14,856 nt of DNA from Gemmatimonadaceae bacterium (GCA_025451425.1 JANWKK010000215.1:1-14856), one strand, 5' to 3'; shown: positions 6,550 through 13,893, counted from the stretch's first letter. Notes: generated by a model not told the origin, from the sequence alone. Translations and numbers: made by a program.

Positions 6550-7422
6550 TTACTTCTTCTTTCTCCTCGAGTAGATCTTCACCAGCTTGCCGATCGGATC
6601 GAAGAATTCGTCGACGACGCGCTCCTTGAGGGGAATGATCGCATTGTCGGTGATCGTGATGTGCTCGGGACACACCTTCGTGCAGCACTTCGTGATGTTG
6701 CAGTACCCGATGCCGTCGTCCTTCCGAAGTGCGGGGATTCGGTCTGCCGTGTCGAGCGGATGCATCTCGAGCGCCGCGACGTACACGAGAAATCGCGGGC
6801 CGATGAACTCGTCGTGCTTCTGGTGATCGCGCAGGACGTGACAGACGTCTTGGCATAAAAAGCACTCGATGCACTTTCTAAACTCCTGAACGCGATCGAT
6901 GTCGCGCTGATACATCCGCCAGGTGCCGTCGGGGGCGTCGGGCTCTCGGGGCGCGAAGGGCGCGATCTTCTCCTTGACGCGAAAGTTCCAGGAGACGTCC
7001 GTGACGAGATCGCGCACGTGCGGGAACGCGCGCATCGGCTCGACCGTAATCGGCTTGTCTGGCGCCAGCTGATCGAGACGCGTCATGCACATCAGCTTCG
7101 GCGAGCCGTTGATCTCCGCCGAGCACGACCCGCACTTGCCCGCTTTGCAGTTCCATCGCACGGCGAGATCGTTCGCTTGCTTGGCCTGGATCTCATGCAC
7201 AGCGTCGAGCACAACCATCCCCTCGACGACGTCGGTGTTGAACTCGACGAACTCACCCTTGCCGTTATCGCCGCGCCAGATCTTGAACGTGCGCCTGCTG
7301 CGTGTAGCGGCGGCATCCTGCGCGGCTTGCGCCGCCGTATAGGCATCAACCGCGTGCGACGCAGGCACCGACGTTGCGTCCGACGCCTTGCTCGCACGTG
7401 AAGGAGTTCCAGTCTCCGTCAT
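6550..7422 (-). CDS. sdhB: succinate dehydrogenase iron-sulfur subunit
   Basis: This 290-residue electron-transfer subunit carries electrons from the flavin of SdhA to the membrane anchor. The [2Fe-2S] ligands are in NCKAGKCGSC (Cys 92, 97, 100) plus Cys-112. The [4Fe-4S] ligands are in CIECFLCQDVC (Cys 184, 187, 190, 194), and the third cluster's in CNITKCCTKVCPEH (Cys 241, 246 or 247, 251). The C-terminus is strongly basic (SRRKKK). A 43-residue Ala/Ser/Thr-rich N-terminal extension precedes the ferredoxin fold (FKIWRG); no alternative start exists before Met-69. The ATG overlaps the sdhA stop as ATGA, with GAGGAG 5 bases upstream inside sdhA, so translation is coupled. The motif set resembles the actinobacterial or mycobacterial Sdh1 type. 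All cluster motifs are intact. Confidence 0.97.
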   Translation of the reverse strand: MTETGTPSRASKASDATSVPASHAVDAYTAAQAAQDAAATRSRRTFKIWRGDNGKGEFVEFNTDVVEGMVVLDAVHEIQAKQANDLAVRWNCKAGKCGSCSAEINGSPKLMCMTRLDQLAPDKPITVEPMRAFPHVRDLVTDVSWNFRVKEKIAPFAPREPDAPDGTWRMYQRDIDRVQEFRKCIECFLCQDVCHVLRDHQKHDEFIGPRFLVYVAALEMHPLDTADRIPALRKDDGIGYCNITKCCTKVCPEHITITDNAIIPLKERVVDEFFDPIGKLVKIYSRRKKK

Positions 7423-9233
7423 TTCATCTCCTCGATCACGGCTTTGAGCTCCTGCGGCATCGGCGGAATCGTCTCTCGCGAGAGACGCATCTCGCCACTG
7501 CGCTCACGCTGAACGACCAGGTTGAACGTTCCGAACGACGGATCCTTATCGGGGAAATCATCGCGGAAGTGGCCGCCCCGGCTCTCCTTTCGCGCCAAGG
7601 CCGATCGCGCGATTGCTTCCGCAACGACGAGCAGGTTGTCGAGATCGAGCGCGGTGTGCCAGCCGGGGTTGTACTCGCGATTGCCTCGCACCGCGACGTT
7701 CGCGGCGCGACGCTTCAGCGACTCGATGCACGCGAGGGCTTGCTCCATCTCGCGCTCGGTGCGAACGATCCCGACAAGATCCTGCATGTTCTCCTGTAGC
7801 GTTTCCTGAACTTGATACGGTCCGTCGGCCGAGCCGGTGCGCTCGAATGGTGCCAGTGCGGCACGCGCCGCGGCGTCTGCATCGGCAGCGTTCACCTTGA
7901 CGACGCCATGATCGTGCGCGAATCGCGCGGCGTATTCACCCGCGCGCTTCCCGAACACGAGCAGATCGGAGAGTGAGTTCCCGCCAAGTCGGTTTGCGCC
8001 GTGCAAGCCCGCCGCACACTCACCGCAGGCAAACAGCCCGGGAACCGTCGACATTTGTGTGTCGCCGTTGACACGTACGCCACCCATGATGTAGTGCGTC
8101 GTCGGACCGATCTCCATCGGGCCCTTGGTGATGTCGATGCCCGCGAGCTGCATGAACTGGTGATACATGCTCGGCAACTTCTTCTTGATGTGCTCCGCCG
8201 CGTTAGGCAGCTTCTCCTTGATCCACGAGATGTCGAGCAAGACGCCGCCGTGAGGCGAGCCGCGCCCTTCCTTCACCTCGCGGACGATCATGCGCGCGAC
8301 GTGATCGCGTGTGAGCAATTCCGGTGGGCGTCGCGCGTTCTTATCGCCCTGCGTGTATCGCCAGCCTTCTTCGGCATTGTCGGCGGTCTGTGACCGATAA
8401 TTCTCCGGTATGTTCTCGAACATGAATCGCTTGCCGTCGCCATTCCGAAGGACGCCACCCTCTCCACGCACACCTTCCGTGACGAGAAGTCCGCGCACGC
8501 TCGGCGGCCAGATCATGCCCGTCGGGTGGAACTGAACGAACTCCATATCCTGCAGCGCAGCGCCGGCGCGGTACGCGAGCGCGTGACCGTCACCCGTATA
8601 CTCCCAGCTGTTCGACGTGATCTTGAAGGCGCGTCCCACGCCACCAGTCGCCAGCACGACCGCGCGCGCACGGAAGAGCCGAAACCGTCCGCGCTCGCGA
8701 TCGTAGCCGAAGGCACCCGATACGCGATCGCCATCCTTCAGCAGGGTGATCACCGTGCACTCCATGTGCACGTCGATGCCCTGATGTATGCCGTGATCCT
8801 GCAGCGTGCGGATCATCTCGAGACCGGTGCGATCGCCAACATGCGCGAGCCGCGGATATCGATGTCCACCGAAGTTGCGTTGCAGGATGCGTCCGTCGGG
8901 CGTGCGATCGAACAGCGCGCCCCAGGCCTCGAGCTCGCGAATACTGTCGGGCGCTTCCTTGGCGTGAATCTCCGCCATTCGCCAGTTGTTGATGTATTGC
9001 CCGCCGCGCATGGTGTCGGCGAAATGCACGCGCCAGTTGTCGCGATCGTCGACGTTCCCCATCGCCGCCGCCGCGCCGCCCTCGGCCATCACTGTATGCG
9101 CTTTGCCGAGCAGCGACTTGCAAACGAGCCCCACCTTGACGCCGTTCGCTGCCGCCTCGATCGCCGCGCGCAACCCCGCGCCGCCAGCCCCGATGACAAG
9201 CACGTCGTGATCTATAGTTTCGTATTCGCTCAT
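7419..9233 (-). CDS. sdhA: succinate dehydrogenase flavoprotein subunit
   Basis: This 604-residue catalytic subunit oxidises succinate to fumarate on the cytoplasmic face of the membrane. The FAD-binding Rossmann motif VIGAGGAG lies at 13-20. His-46 in KAHTVMAEGG is the expected covalent FAD attachment residue. Active-site elements are HPTG at 236-239, VTEGVRGEGG at about 251-260, THYIMGG (His-380) and GANRLGGNSLSDLL at about 413-425. The length is normal for the family. The start is the ATG at 9231-9233: the frame is open further upstream, but into the sdhC gene and without homology. Only a weak AGG lies at a suitable distance, embedded in a G-rich leader. The stop overlaps sdhB. One octamer copy occurs in the codons for Leu-Pro-Asn-Ala. 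Confidence 0.98.
   Translation of the reverse strand: MSEYETIDHDVLVIGAGGAGLRAAIEAAANGVKVGLVCKSLLGKAHTVMAEGGAAAAMGNVDDRDNWRVHFADTMRGGQYINNWRMAEIHAKEAPDSIRELEAWGALFDRTPDGRILQRNFGGHRYPRLAHVGDRTGLEMIRTLQDHGIHQGIDVHMECTVITLLKDGDRVSGAFGYDRERGRFRLFRARAVVLATGGVGRAFKITSNSWEYTGDGHALAYRAGAALQDMEFVQFHPTGMIWPPSVRGLLVTEGVRGEGGVLRNGDGKRFMFENIPENYRSQTADNAEEGWRYTQGDKNARRPPELLTRDHVARMIVREVKEGRGSPHGGVLLDISWIKEKLPNAAEHIKKKLPSMYHQFMQLAGIDITKGPMEIGPTTHYIMGGVRVNGDTQMSTVPGLFACGECAAGLHGANRLGGNSLSDLLVFGKRAGEYAARFAHDHGVVKVNAADADAAARAALAPFERTGSADGPYQVQETLQENMQDLVGIVRTEREMEQALACIESLKRRAANVAVRGNREYNPGWHTALDLDNLLVVAEAIARSALARKESRGGHFRDDFPDKDPSFGTFNLVVQRERSGEMRLSRETIPPMPQELKAVIEEMK
8201..8208 (+). repeat. CGTTAGGC octamer, copy 5
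   Basis: Exact copy inside sdhA, antisense. The coding strand carries GCCTAACG, read Leu-Pro-Asn-Ala. Confidence 0.8.
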
Positions 9234-9244
9234 TTTAAGCCTAG

Positions 9245-9270
9245 CCCCTAGTACCCTGACCCCGAGCCCC
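9245..9270 (-). promoter_or_regulatory. potential G-quadruplex in the sdhC-sdhA spacer
   Basis: On the transcribed (mRNA-sense) strand the 37-base spacer contains four G-runs of 4, 4, 3 and 4, with loops of 3, 3 and 5 bases, starting directly after the sdhC stop codon. This satisfies the usual G3+N1-7 quadruplex rule. The last run lies 11 bases before the sdhA ATG, where the ribosome would bind, so folding could limit sdhA translation. The structure is inferred from sequence only. Confidence 0.45.
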
Positions 9271-10071
9271 TCAGAAAATCCTCCAATCGTGCCACACGCC
9301 CATTGCGCAAAGGCGGATATACACATCGGAGAAGGCGACCGATATCAGGCTCGTCCATGCCCAGCGCATGTGCCATCGGTTCAGGCAACTGGCGCAGTCG
9401 TAGGCGACCTGTTGGCCACGATGCTTGGAAATCTCATCGTGAAAGCCGCCCACGATGTGACGGAATGAGTGGCAGCCGAGGGTGTAGCAGCTCAGAAACA
9501 CGACGTTCGCCGCGAGAACCAGAGTGCCGACACCGATGCCGAATTGCCGTCCTCCCGCCGCGGTCGGGAACCACAGCGCCTTCCACACATCGGATCCCAG
9601 AATGATGAGGAACAGGAGGGCGATGTAGAGAACGTACCGGTGAATGTTCTGAAGAATGAGCGGGAAGTAACGCTCACCGAGATACGAGCTGCGTGGCTCG
9701 CCAACAGCACAGTTTGGCGGGTCGGCCCAAAACGCCTTGTAATACGCGCCGCGATAGTAGTAGCACGTGACGCGGAACAGTCCCGGAAACGGCAGGATGA
9801 TCAGCGCCGGCGAGAACGCGAGCCACGAAGGCCACCAGCCGGGCTTCGGGCCGAAGAGCGCGTGCGGCGAGTTGCCGAAAATCTCTGGCGAGTAAAAGGG
9901 CGACAGGTACGGACCGTACCAGTAATTCCCGTTCTGAAAGGCTGCCCACGTCGCGTAGACGATAAAGCTCGTGAGCAGCGTGAACACCACGAGTGGCTGA
10001 ATCCACCAGGCATCGCGGCGCATCGTCTCGCCGAAGCCTCGTCGATACAGCGGTAGCGGTGCATGAGCCAT
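9271..10071 (-). CDS. sdhC: succinate dehydrogenase single large membrane-anchor subunit (mycobacterial Sdh1-like)
   Basis: This 266-residue integral membrane protein anchors SdhAB and should pass electrons to quinone. There are about five TM segments: roughly 23-43, 82-104, 143-160, 178-200 and 235-255. The N-terminal RRDAWWIQPLVVF, the PFPGLFRVTCYYYRGAYYKAFW region and FLSCYTLGCHSFRHIVGG are characteristic of the anchor in actinobacterial-type Sdh, which lacks a separate SdhD. A dense Cys/His set follows TM4 (Cys-200, His-201, His-205, Cys-226, Cys-229, His-234) and could ligate a metal or Fe-S centre. The ATG has AGGAGG 10 bases upstream (10082-10087). It is the first gene of the sdh operon. 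Confidence 0.92.
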   Translation of the reverse strand: MAHAPLPLYRRGFGETMRRDAWWIQPLVVFTLLTSFIVYATWAAFQNGNYWYGPYLSPFYSPEIFGNSPHALFGPKPGWWPSWLAFSPALIILPFPGLFRVTCYYYRGAYYKAFWADPPNCAVGEPRSSYLGERYFPLILQNIHRYVLYIALLFLIILGSDVWKALWFPTAAGGRQFGIGVGTLVLAANVVFLSCYTLGCHSFRHIVGGFHDEISKHRGQQVAYDCASCLNRWHMRWAWTSLISVAFSDVYIRLCAMGVWHDWRIF

Positions 10072-10109
10072 CTCGGTCAGCCCTCCTGTTGTTGGCTCGA
10101 GGTGCGCGT

Positions 10110-10138
10110 AAGTGAGCCAGAGGTCACGACAGTGTCAA
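10110..10138 (-). promoter_or_regulatory. candidate promoter for the sdh operon
   Basis: On the minus strand a consensus -35 TTGACA lies at 10133-10138. The hexamer 17 bases downstream is TCACTT (10110-10115), a poor -10, about 40 bases before the sdhC start. The perfect -35 in a GC-rich gap is suggestive, but the weak -10 keeps this tentative. Confidence 0.35.
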
Positions 10139-10250
10139 TGCCCCGAAGTCACGGGAACCTGCCGCGCACGTCGTGCTCGGCCCATCGGTCTTTCAATCGA
10201 ACGCGCTGCGGATCGCTGCGACGCTCGCCGACCATACGATGACCGCGCGT

Positions 10251-10258
10251 CGTTAGGC
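10251..10258 (+). repeat. CGTTAGGC octamer, copy 6
   Basis: Exact copy in the non-coding gap between the TonB-like gene and sdhC, 12 bases from the TonB-like stop. Confidence 0.8.
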
Positions 10259-10269
10259 TCCCGATCCCC

Positions 10270-11172
10270 TCACGGACGGAGAGAAAACCAGAACGGAATC
10301 TCGACAACTTGCGGTACGGTACACGAGCCGACGCGCGCTGGCGAAAAATTGTAGCGCGCCAGCGCTCGTGCCGCTGACAGCGCGAACGCGGGCGACGTCG
10401 CATGCAGCACTTCCATGGTCGAGATGATTGCCCCGCCAGAGCCGTCGACAACCACGCGCAGCATCACTTCGCCATCACGGCCGTCGTCACGCTCCTCCTC
10501 AGGGTACTCAGCGAGCGGCAGGACGCCCGTCGGCTTCGCGTCGACGAGCCGCAGACGTGGAAACGTTGCGGTAAAGACCTTCTCCGAGGGGACGCGAAAG
10601 CGCGTGTCTTCGGGACCCGTAGAGATGCGCAGCTCGACGGCGACCGCATCGCCACCGAGCGCGCGCGTCACGATCGCCGGCGCGCTATCGGCTACTGACC
10701 CCTGGATGGCCGCAATGACCCGTGCGTCGAAGGACGGCGTCATCGTGGGCACCGAGATCTTCACTGCGGTAATCGCACCACTCCGCAGAATTGAGAAGTC
10801 GTAAACGCCATAGAGAACCGGTTCTCGGCTCGAGGAACTGTCAGCGCCGAGATGCTCCGCGTGCAACATTCGCATCGGCGCCGGGCCGGGCCCGAACACG
10901 GGCAGCCGAAGCGGCTGGGGCGCCGTGAAGTGTGACAGGATCGATTCGAGGAGAAACGCCCGCGCCCGCGGCGGCATCGTCGGACCATCGCGTCGAATGA
11001 GATACGCACGCGCCGTGACGCCTACCGAGTCCACTTGCGCTCCTCGAAGCACGGAATCGCATCGGGCGACGCGCGACGTGTCTTGCTGAGCATATAGCCG
11101 CGACCTGGACGCGAAGAGGAGTACGACGACCACGGCAAACCGACGCGGCCGACGGGATGATAACTTCCTCAT
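10270..11172 (-). CDS. TonB-C-domain envelope protein, possibly with two TonB-like domains
   Basis: This 300-residue protein is led by a basic, hydrophobic signal segment (RRFAVVVVLLFA, cleavage near LYAQQ). Residues about 218-298 match the TonB C-terminal fold: YPEEERDDGRDGEV, then VVVDGSGGAI, then ALARYNFSPARVGS and VVEIPFWFSL. Residues about 118-186 (LYGVYDFSILRSGAITAVKI, ARVIAAIQ, VAVELRI) look like a second, diverged copy. It lacks the long Pro-rich spacer and clear ExbB-contact helix of classical TonB, so periplasmic binding or scaffolding is more likely than energy transduction. The ATG overlaps the permease stop as ATGA, with GGAGAAGGAG 7 bases upstream. The first gap of the sdh operon (198 bp) follows. 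Confidence 0.8.
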   Translation of the reverse strand: MRKLSSRRPRRFAVVVVLLFASRSRLYAQQDTSRVARCDSVLRGAQVDSVGVTARAYLIRRDGPTMPPRARAFLLESILSHFTAPQPLRLPVFGPGPAPMRMLHAEHLGADSSSSREPVLYGVYDFSILRSGAITAVKISVPTMTPSFDARVIAAIQGSVADSAPAIVTRALGGDAVAVELRISTGPEDTRFRVPSEKVFTATFPRLRLVDAKPTGVLPLAEYPEEERDDGRDGEVMLRVVVDGSGGAIISTMEVLHATSPAFALSAARALARYNFSPARVGSCTVPQVVEIPFWFSLRP

Positions 11173-12659
11173 GCATATTCTCCTTCTCCGCGCCACGACC
11201 GAGCACGGCGCCGCCCGCCGGCCGCGTAGACGAACACTCCAAGCACATTCAGCCCGATCACCACGCCCGAGATCTTCACTGCGAACGCCCGCCAACTCTG
11301 TACATCGATGATCGGGAAGATCGATAGTACGACGTAGAGCAGCGTCGTCAGCAGACCAGCGCCGGCGGCGATCCTGAGGGCGGCCGACGCGCGCGGGAGA
11401 ACGCTCCCCGGAGACCGCGAAGCGAACAATGGCAGAGCAAAGAGCACCAGATAGGTCAGGCCGTACAGAATGCCCGCCGCGTTGTCGAGCAGCTGAAACG
11501 CTTCCTGTTCACCGACGCCGATGATGCCCGCGATTCCGAACGCGAGCGAGACGGCCCCGACAAACAGAATCGAATTCACGGGCGTCCGAAATCGCGGATG
11601 CAGCGTCGTGAACCAACGCGGCAGAAGTCGGTCCCAGCCGGCAACCATCGGCATCCGGGTATTGCCCGTGAACACGATGCTCGAGTTTGCGACGAGGCGA
11701 GAGGTGAGCATGAGAATCGCTACCGGCGCGACCAGTGACGCGATGCCTAACGCCCCGAGGCCCCGTGTGATCGTCTGCGGTATCGGCGCAATGAGATCGA
11801 CCTGCGCCGGCGAACTGACCGCCAGCACCGCGCTCGTGCCGAGAATGAACATCACCGCGATGATCGGCGCCGCGATGATCGTCGCGCGCCCGATCGTCCG
11901 CTCCGGACTCCGGCATTCTCCGGCCAGCACGGCCACGTACTCGAAGCCGCTCAATGCTCCCACGGCGAGCTTCCCGAAGATGTTCAAGCTCAAGAGGCTC
12001 AGCGCCGGCATTGCCAGCGCGAAGGGGTGATACGATGGCAACGAACCCCGCGCGACCTGGACGAACGGTAAGCCAATGAGCACGACGAACGCGATGAGGA
12101 GCATAATGCTTCCCGCGTTATGCAGCCACTTGCTCACACCCAGGCCGAGAACACCGAGCACCATGAGCAATGCCATCAGTGTGCAGCTGATCGCCGTGAT
12201 GAACAGCTTGCTCGTCGCCAGCCAGGGCAGCGCGAACGCATATGAAAGGTTCGTCGAGATGACGAGGCCGATGCTTCCAATGAGCACCACCGCGTACATC
12301 CAAAGGTTCCACGCGACCATGAATGCCGCGGCTTCTCCGAAGCCAAGCTTCGTCCACTGATAGAGGCCGCCCTCGAGCGGCATCGCGCGGCTGAGATGAA
12401 TCACCACCGCCGCTTGCGGCAGATAAAAAAGCAGCATCGCCGCGAGCCAGAACACCGTGTGCGACTGTCCCAGCTTTGCCGCGGCACCAACCCACACGAT
12501 GCCGACGACGTAGACGATCTGCTGCAGGACCAGATCGACGAGCCCAAGCTCCTTCTTGAATTGCGCGCTCTGCTGCTCGACACGCGCTGCCTCCGCGACC
12601 GACGCACTCGATGACTCCGGCACGAGCCGTTGCTCATCGCGCTTTACGCGAAGACTCAT
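11169..12659 (-). CDS. APC-superfamily amino acid/polyamine permease
   Basis: This 496-residue inner-membrane secondary transporter has about 12 hydrophobic helices after a hydrophilic N-terminus of about 40 residues. Family landmarks are the TM1 region LGLVDLVLQQIVYVVGIVW, AMPLEGGLYQWTKLGFG (the conserved GGxYxW element of TM3) and GFEYVAVLAGECRSPERTIGRA (the conserved TM6-loop motif). The substrate cannot be told from sequence; an amino acid is most likely. I chose the ATG at 12657-12659 because it overlaps the cyclophilin stop as ATGA and has AGGA 6 bases upstream, whereas the ATG at 12663-12665 sits directly against that site. One octamer copy is read as Ala-Leu(TTA)-Gly-Ile. Confidence 0.92.
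   Translation of the reverse strand: MSLRVKRDEQRLVPESSSASVAEAARVEQQSAQFKKELGLVDLVLQQIVYVVGIVWVGAAAKLGQSHTVFWLAAMLLFYLPQAAVVIHLSRAMPLEGGLYQWTKLGFGEAAAFMVAWNLWMYAVVLIGSIGLVISTNLSYAFALPWLATSKLFITAISCTLMALLMVLGVLGLGVSKWLHNAGSIMLLIAFVVLIGLPFVQVARGSLPSYHPFALAMPALSLLSLNIFGKLAVGALSGFEYVAVLAGECRSPERTIGRATIIAAPIIAVMFILGTSAVLAVSSPAQVDLIAPIPQTITRGLGALGIASLVAPVAILMLTSRLVANSSIVFTGNTRMPMVAGWDRLLPRWFTTLHPRFRTPVNSILFVGAVSLAFGIAGIIGVGEQEAFQLLDNAAGILYGLTYLVLFALPLFASRSPGSVLPRASAALRIAAGAGLLTTLLYVVLSIFPIIDVQSWRAFAVKISGVVIGLNVLGVFVYAAGGRRRARSWRGEGEYA
11745..11752 (-). repeat. CGTTAGGC octamer, copy 7
   Basis: Exact copy inside the permease gene in the sense direction, read Ala-Leu(TTA)-Gly-Ile. Confidence 0.8.
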
Positions 12660-13333
12660 CGCCATTCCTGGGCGATTGTCGCGCGCCGAATGAGATCGAG
12701 TTTGGGAAAGAAGTGTCGCAGGTAGTCGTTGCCCTGATCCCCGATCAGTTCCTGACGCGGCCCGAGGCCCGCCGGTGGCCCTTCGCCATATCCATCGTAG
12801 AGCGACTCGGCGACGTTCATCCCGTCGACTACCTCAGCGATTGGCGGGAAGCCGCTCCCGTACGTGTCGAGCTTGGGGTTATCACGGAGATTGATGAAGA
12901 GCTGGACGGTCCGCGTATTTGGTCCCTCGCTCGCGAAGGCGATCGTTCCGCGCGTGTTGGAATGCCTAACGGGATCGTCGGGGATCCGCCGCGATGCCCA
13001 AGCAGCGCTCACCTTGGGCTGCCCGGCGATTCCGACCTGGGCGACGAAATTCTCGATGACGCGGAAGAAGTACGTGCTGTCGTAGTAATGGTGCTTCGTC
13101 AGGTAGTAGAACCGGTCGACGCCATGTGGTGCCCACGCGCGCCTCGCCAGGACCGTCATCTTCCCCTTGGAGGTTTCCACGTCGACGCGGAAGCTGTCGG
13201 GGGCGGCCTGTGCCAGCTCGGCATCGTTGGGCGCAAGCAGCGGACCCTCCTTCCGCGCGCAGCTGGCAGCGAATGCAATGAGCGCAGAAAGGACAAAGCA
13301 ACTCCGTTGCCCGACCGATGTGAGAGCTCTCAT
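12656..13333 (-). CDS. periplasmic cyclophilin-type peptidyl-prolyl cis-trans isomerase (lipoprotein)
   Basis: This 225-residue protein begins with a hydrophobic leader ending in FAASC, so Cys-25 is probably lipidated and the protein tethered in the envelope. Residues about 48-205 are a cyclophilin domain that catalyses proline isomerisation during protein folding: YYDSTYFFRVIENFVAQVG (catalytic Arg-91; Phe-96 and Gln-99), NTRGTIAFAS, TVQLFINLRDNPKLD and FPPIAEVVDGMNV. The usual His of FHRVI is Phe, a substitution outside the catalytic Arg. The C-terminal GNDYLRHFFPKLDLI is common in bacterial cyclophilins. The ATG overlaps the upstream lipoprotein stop as ATGA; no good ribosome site is visible, so translation probably depends on coupling. 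One octamer copy is read as Pro-Val-Arg(AGG)-His. Confidence 0.93.
   Translation of the reverse strand: MRALTSVGQRSCFVLSALIAFAASCARKEGPLLAPNDAELAQAAPDSFRVDVETSKGKMTVLARRAWAPHGVDRFYYLTKHHYYDSTYFFRVIENFVAQVGIAGQPKVSAAWASRRIPDDPVRHSNTRGTIAFASEGPNTRTVQLFINLRDNPKLDTYGSGFPPIAEVVDGMNVAESLYDGYGEGPPAGLGPRQELIGDQGNDYLRHFFPKLDLIRRATIAQEWR
12666..12669 (-). promoter_or_regulatory. AGGA ribosome-binding site deciding the permease start
   Basis: AGGA lies inside the last codons of the cyclophilin gene. It is 6 bases from the ATG at 12657-12659 and touches the ATG at 12663-12665, so only the downstream ATG has correct spacing. Confidence 0.6.
12964..12971 (-). repeat. CGTTAGGC octamer, copy 8
   Basis: Exact copy inside the cyclophilin gene in the sense direction, read Pro-Val-Arg(AGG)-His. 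Like copies 1 and 7 it is followed by AT. Confidence 0.8.
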
Positions 13334-13893
13334 TTCGGAACGTTCGTCTTGGGGAGAACAGCCGCGCCGCTCGGCTGTGGCGGGCCAGCCGAGAGCGCGT
13401 CGGAGACGCGCTCTCGCTGATGGTCGTTACGGCTGCGAAGCAGCGCCAGGAGATTGACATTGCGAACGAGCGTCGGCTCACCGCGCAGCGTCGGTTCGTC
13501 AGTGGCTTCGATGAACTTTGTCTTGTCGAGGCGAGACTCATCGCGTTCGCGCGCGCCCGCGTCTGCGTATACAAAGACGTCCAGCTCGGCGCTTCCCAGC
13601 AGCAGACGCGTTCCCGGTTGGGTAAGCGGGGCTACCGTCACCGAACCCTGAGAGGAGTCCCGACGCGGCGCGAGGCCGGCACGGTCGAGCGCCTGGAACA
13701 CCGCACAGTCGGACCATTGCCCGGTGGCGGGGCACGGAGACTTGCCAGAACTTGTCGGCGCCGTTGGCTGCAAGGTGTCTGCACTGGCTGACGCCGCGGT
13801 GGAACGCGTGTCGGCCGCGGTGTGACTCTTCTGACCTCCGCACGCGAGGAGAGTCAGTCCCGTGTAAACAATGAACAGGGAGCGAATTCGCAT
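13330..13893 (-). CDS. small lipoprotein of unknown function
   Basis: This 187-residue protein has a classic lipoprotein signal MRIRSLFIVYTGLTLLAC, with lipobox LLAC and Cys-18. A low-complexity Ala/Ser/Thr linker (about 23-50) and a small domain at about 52-155 follow. That domain has Cys-54 and Cys-63 (CPATGQWSDC, probably disulfide-bonded), GLAPRRDS, and a beta-rich part RLLLGSAELDVFVYADAGAR. I do not recognise the family. The frame is open further upstream, but the ATG at 13891-13893 gives the best signal peptide, and an upstream ATG at 13944 lies inside the candidate -10. It is the first gene of the four-gene ATGA chain, so an envelope role shared with the cyclophilin is plausible but inferred. 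Confidence 0.75.
   Translation of the reverse strand: MRIRSLFIVYTGLTLLACGGQKSHTAADTRSTAASASADTLQPTAPTSSGKSPCPATGQWSDCAVFQALDRAGLAPRRDSSQGSVTVAPLTQPGTRLLLGSAELDVFVYADAGARERDESRLDKTKFIEATDEPTLRGEPTLVRNVNLLALLRSRNDHQRERVSDALSAGPPQPSGAAVLPKTNVPK

Noticed and set aside
6518..6874. Upstream extension of the TPR-like frame
   Set aside because: It translates sdhB out of frame. The perfect GGAGG before the ATG at 6515-6517 sets the real start.
9234..9326. Longer N-terminus for SdhA
   Set aside because: It would run through the sdhC stop and the G-rich spacer. Family proteins start just before the FAD motif, as from 9233.
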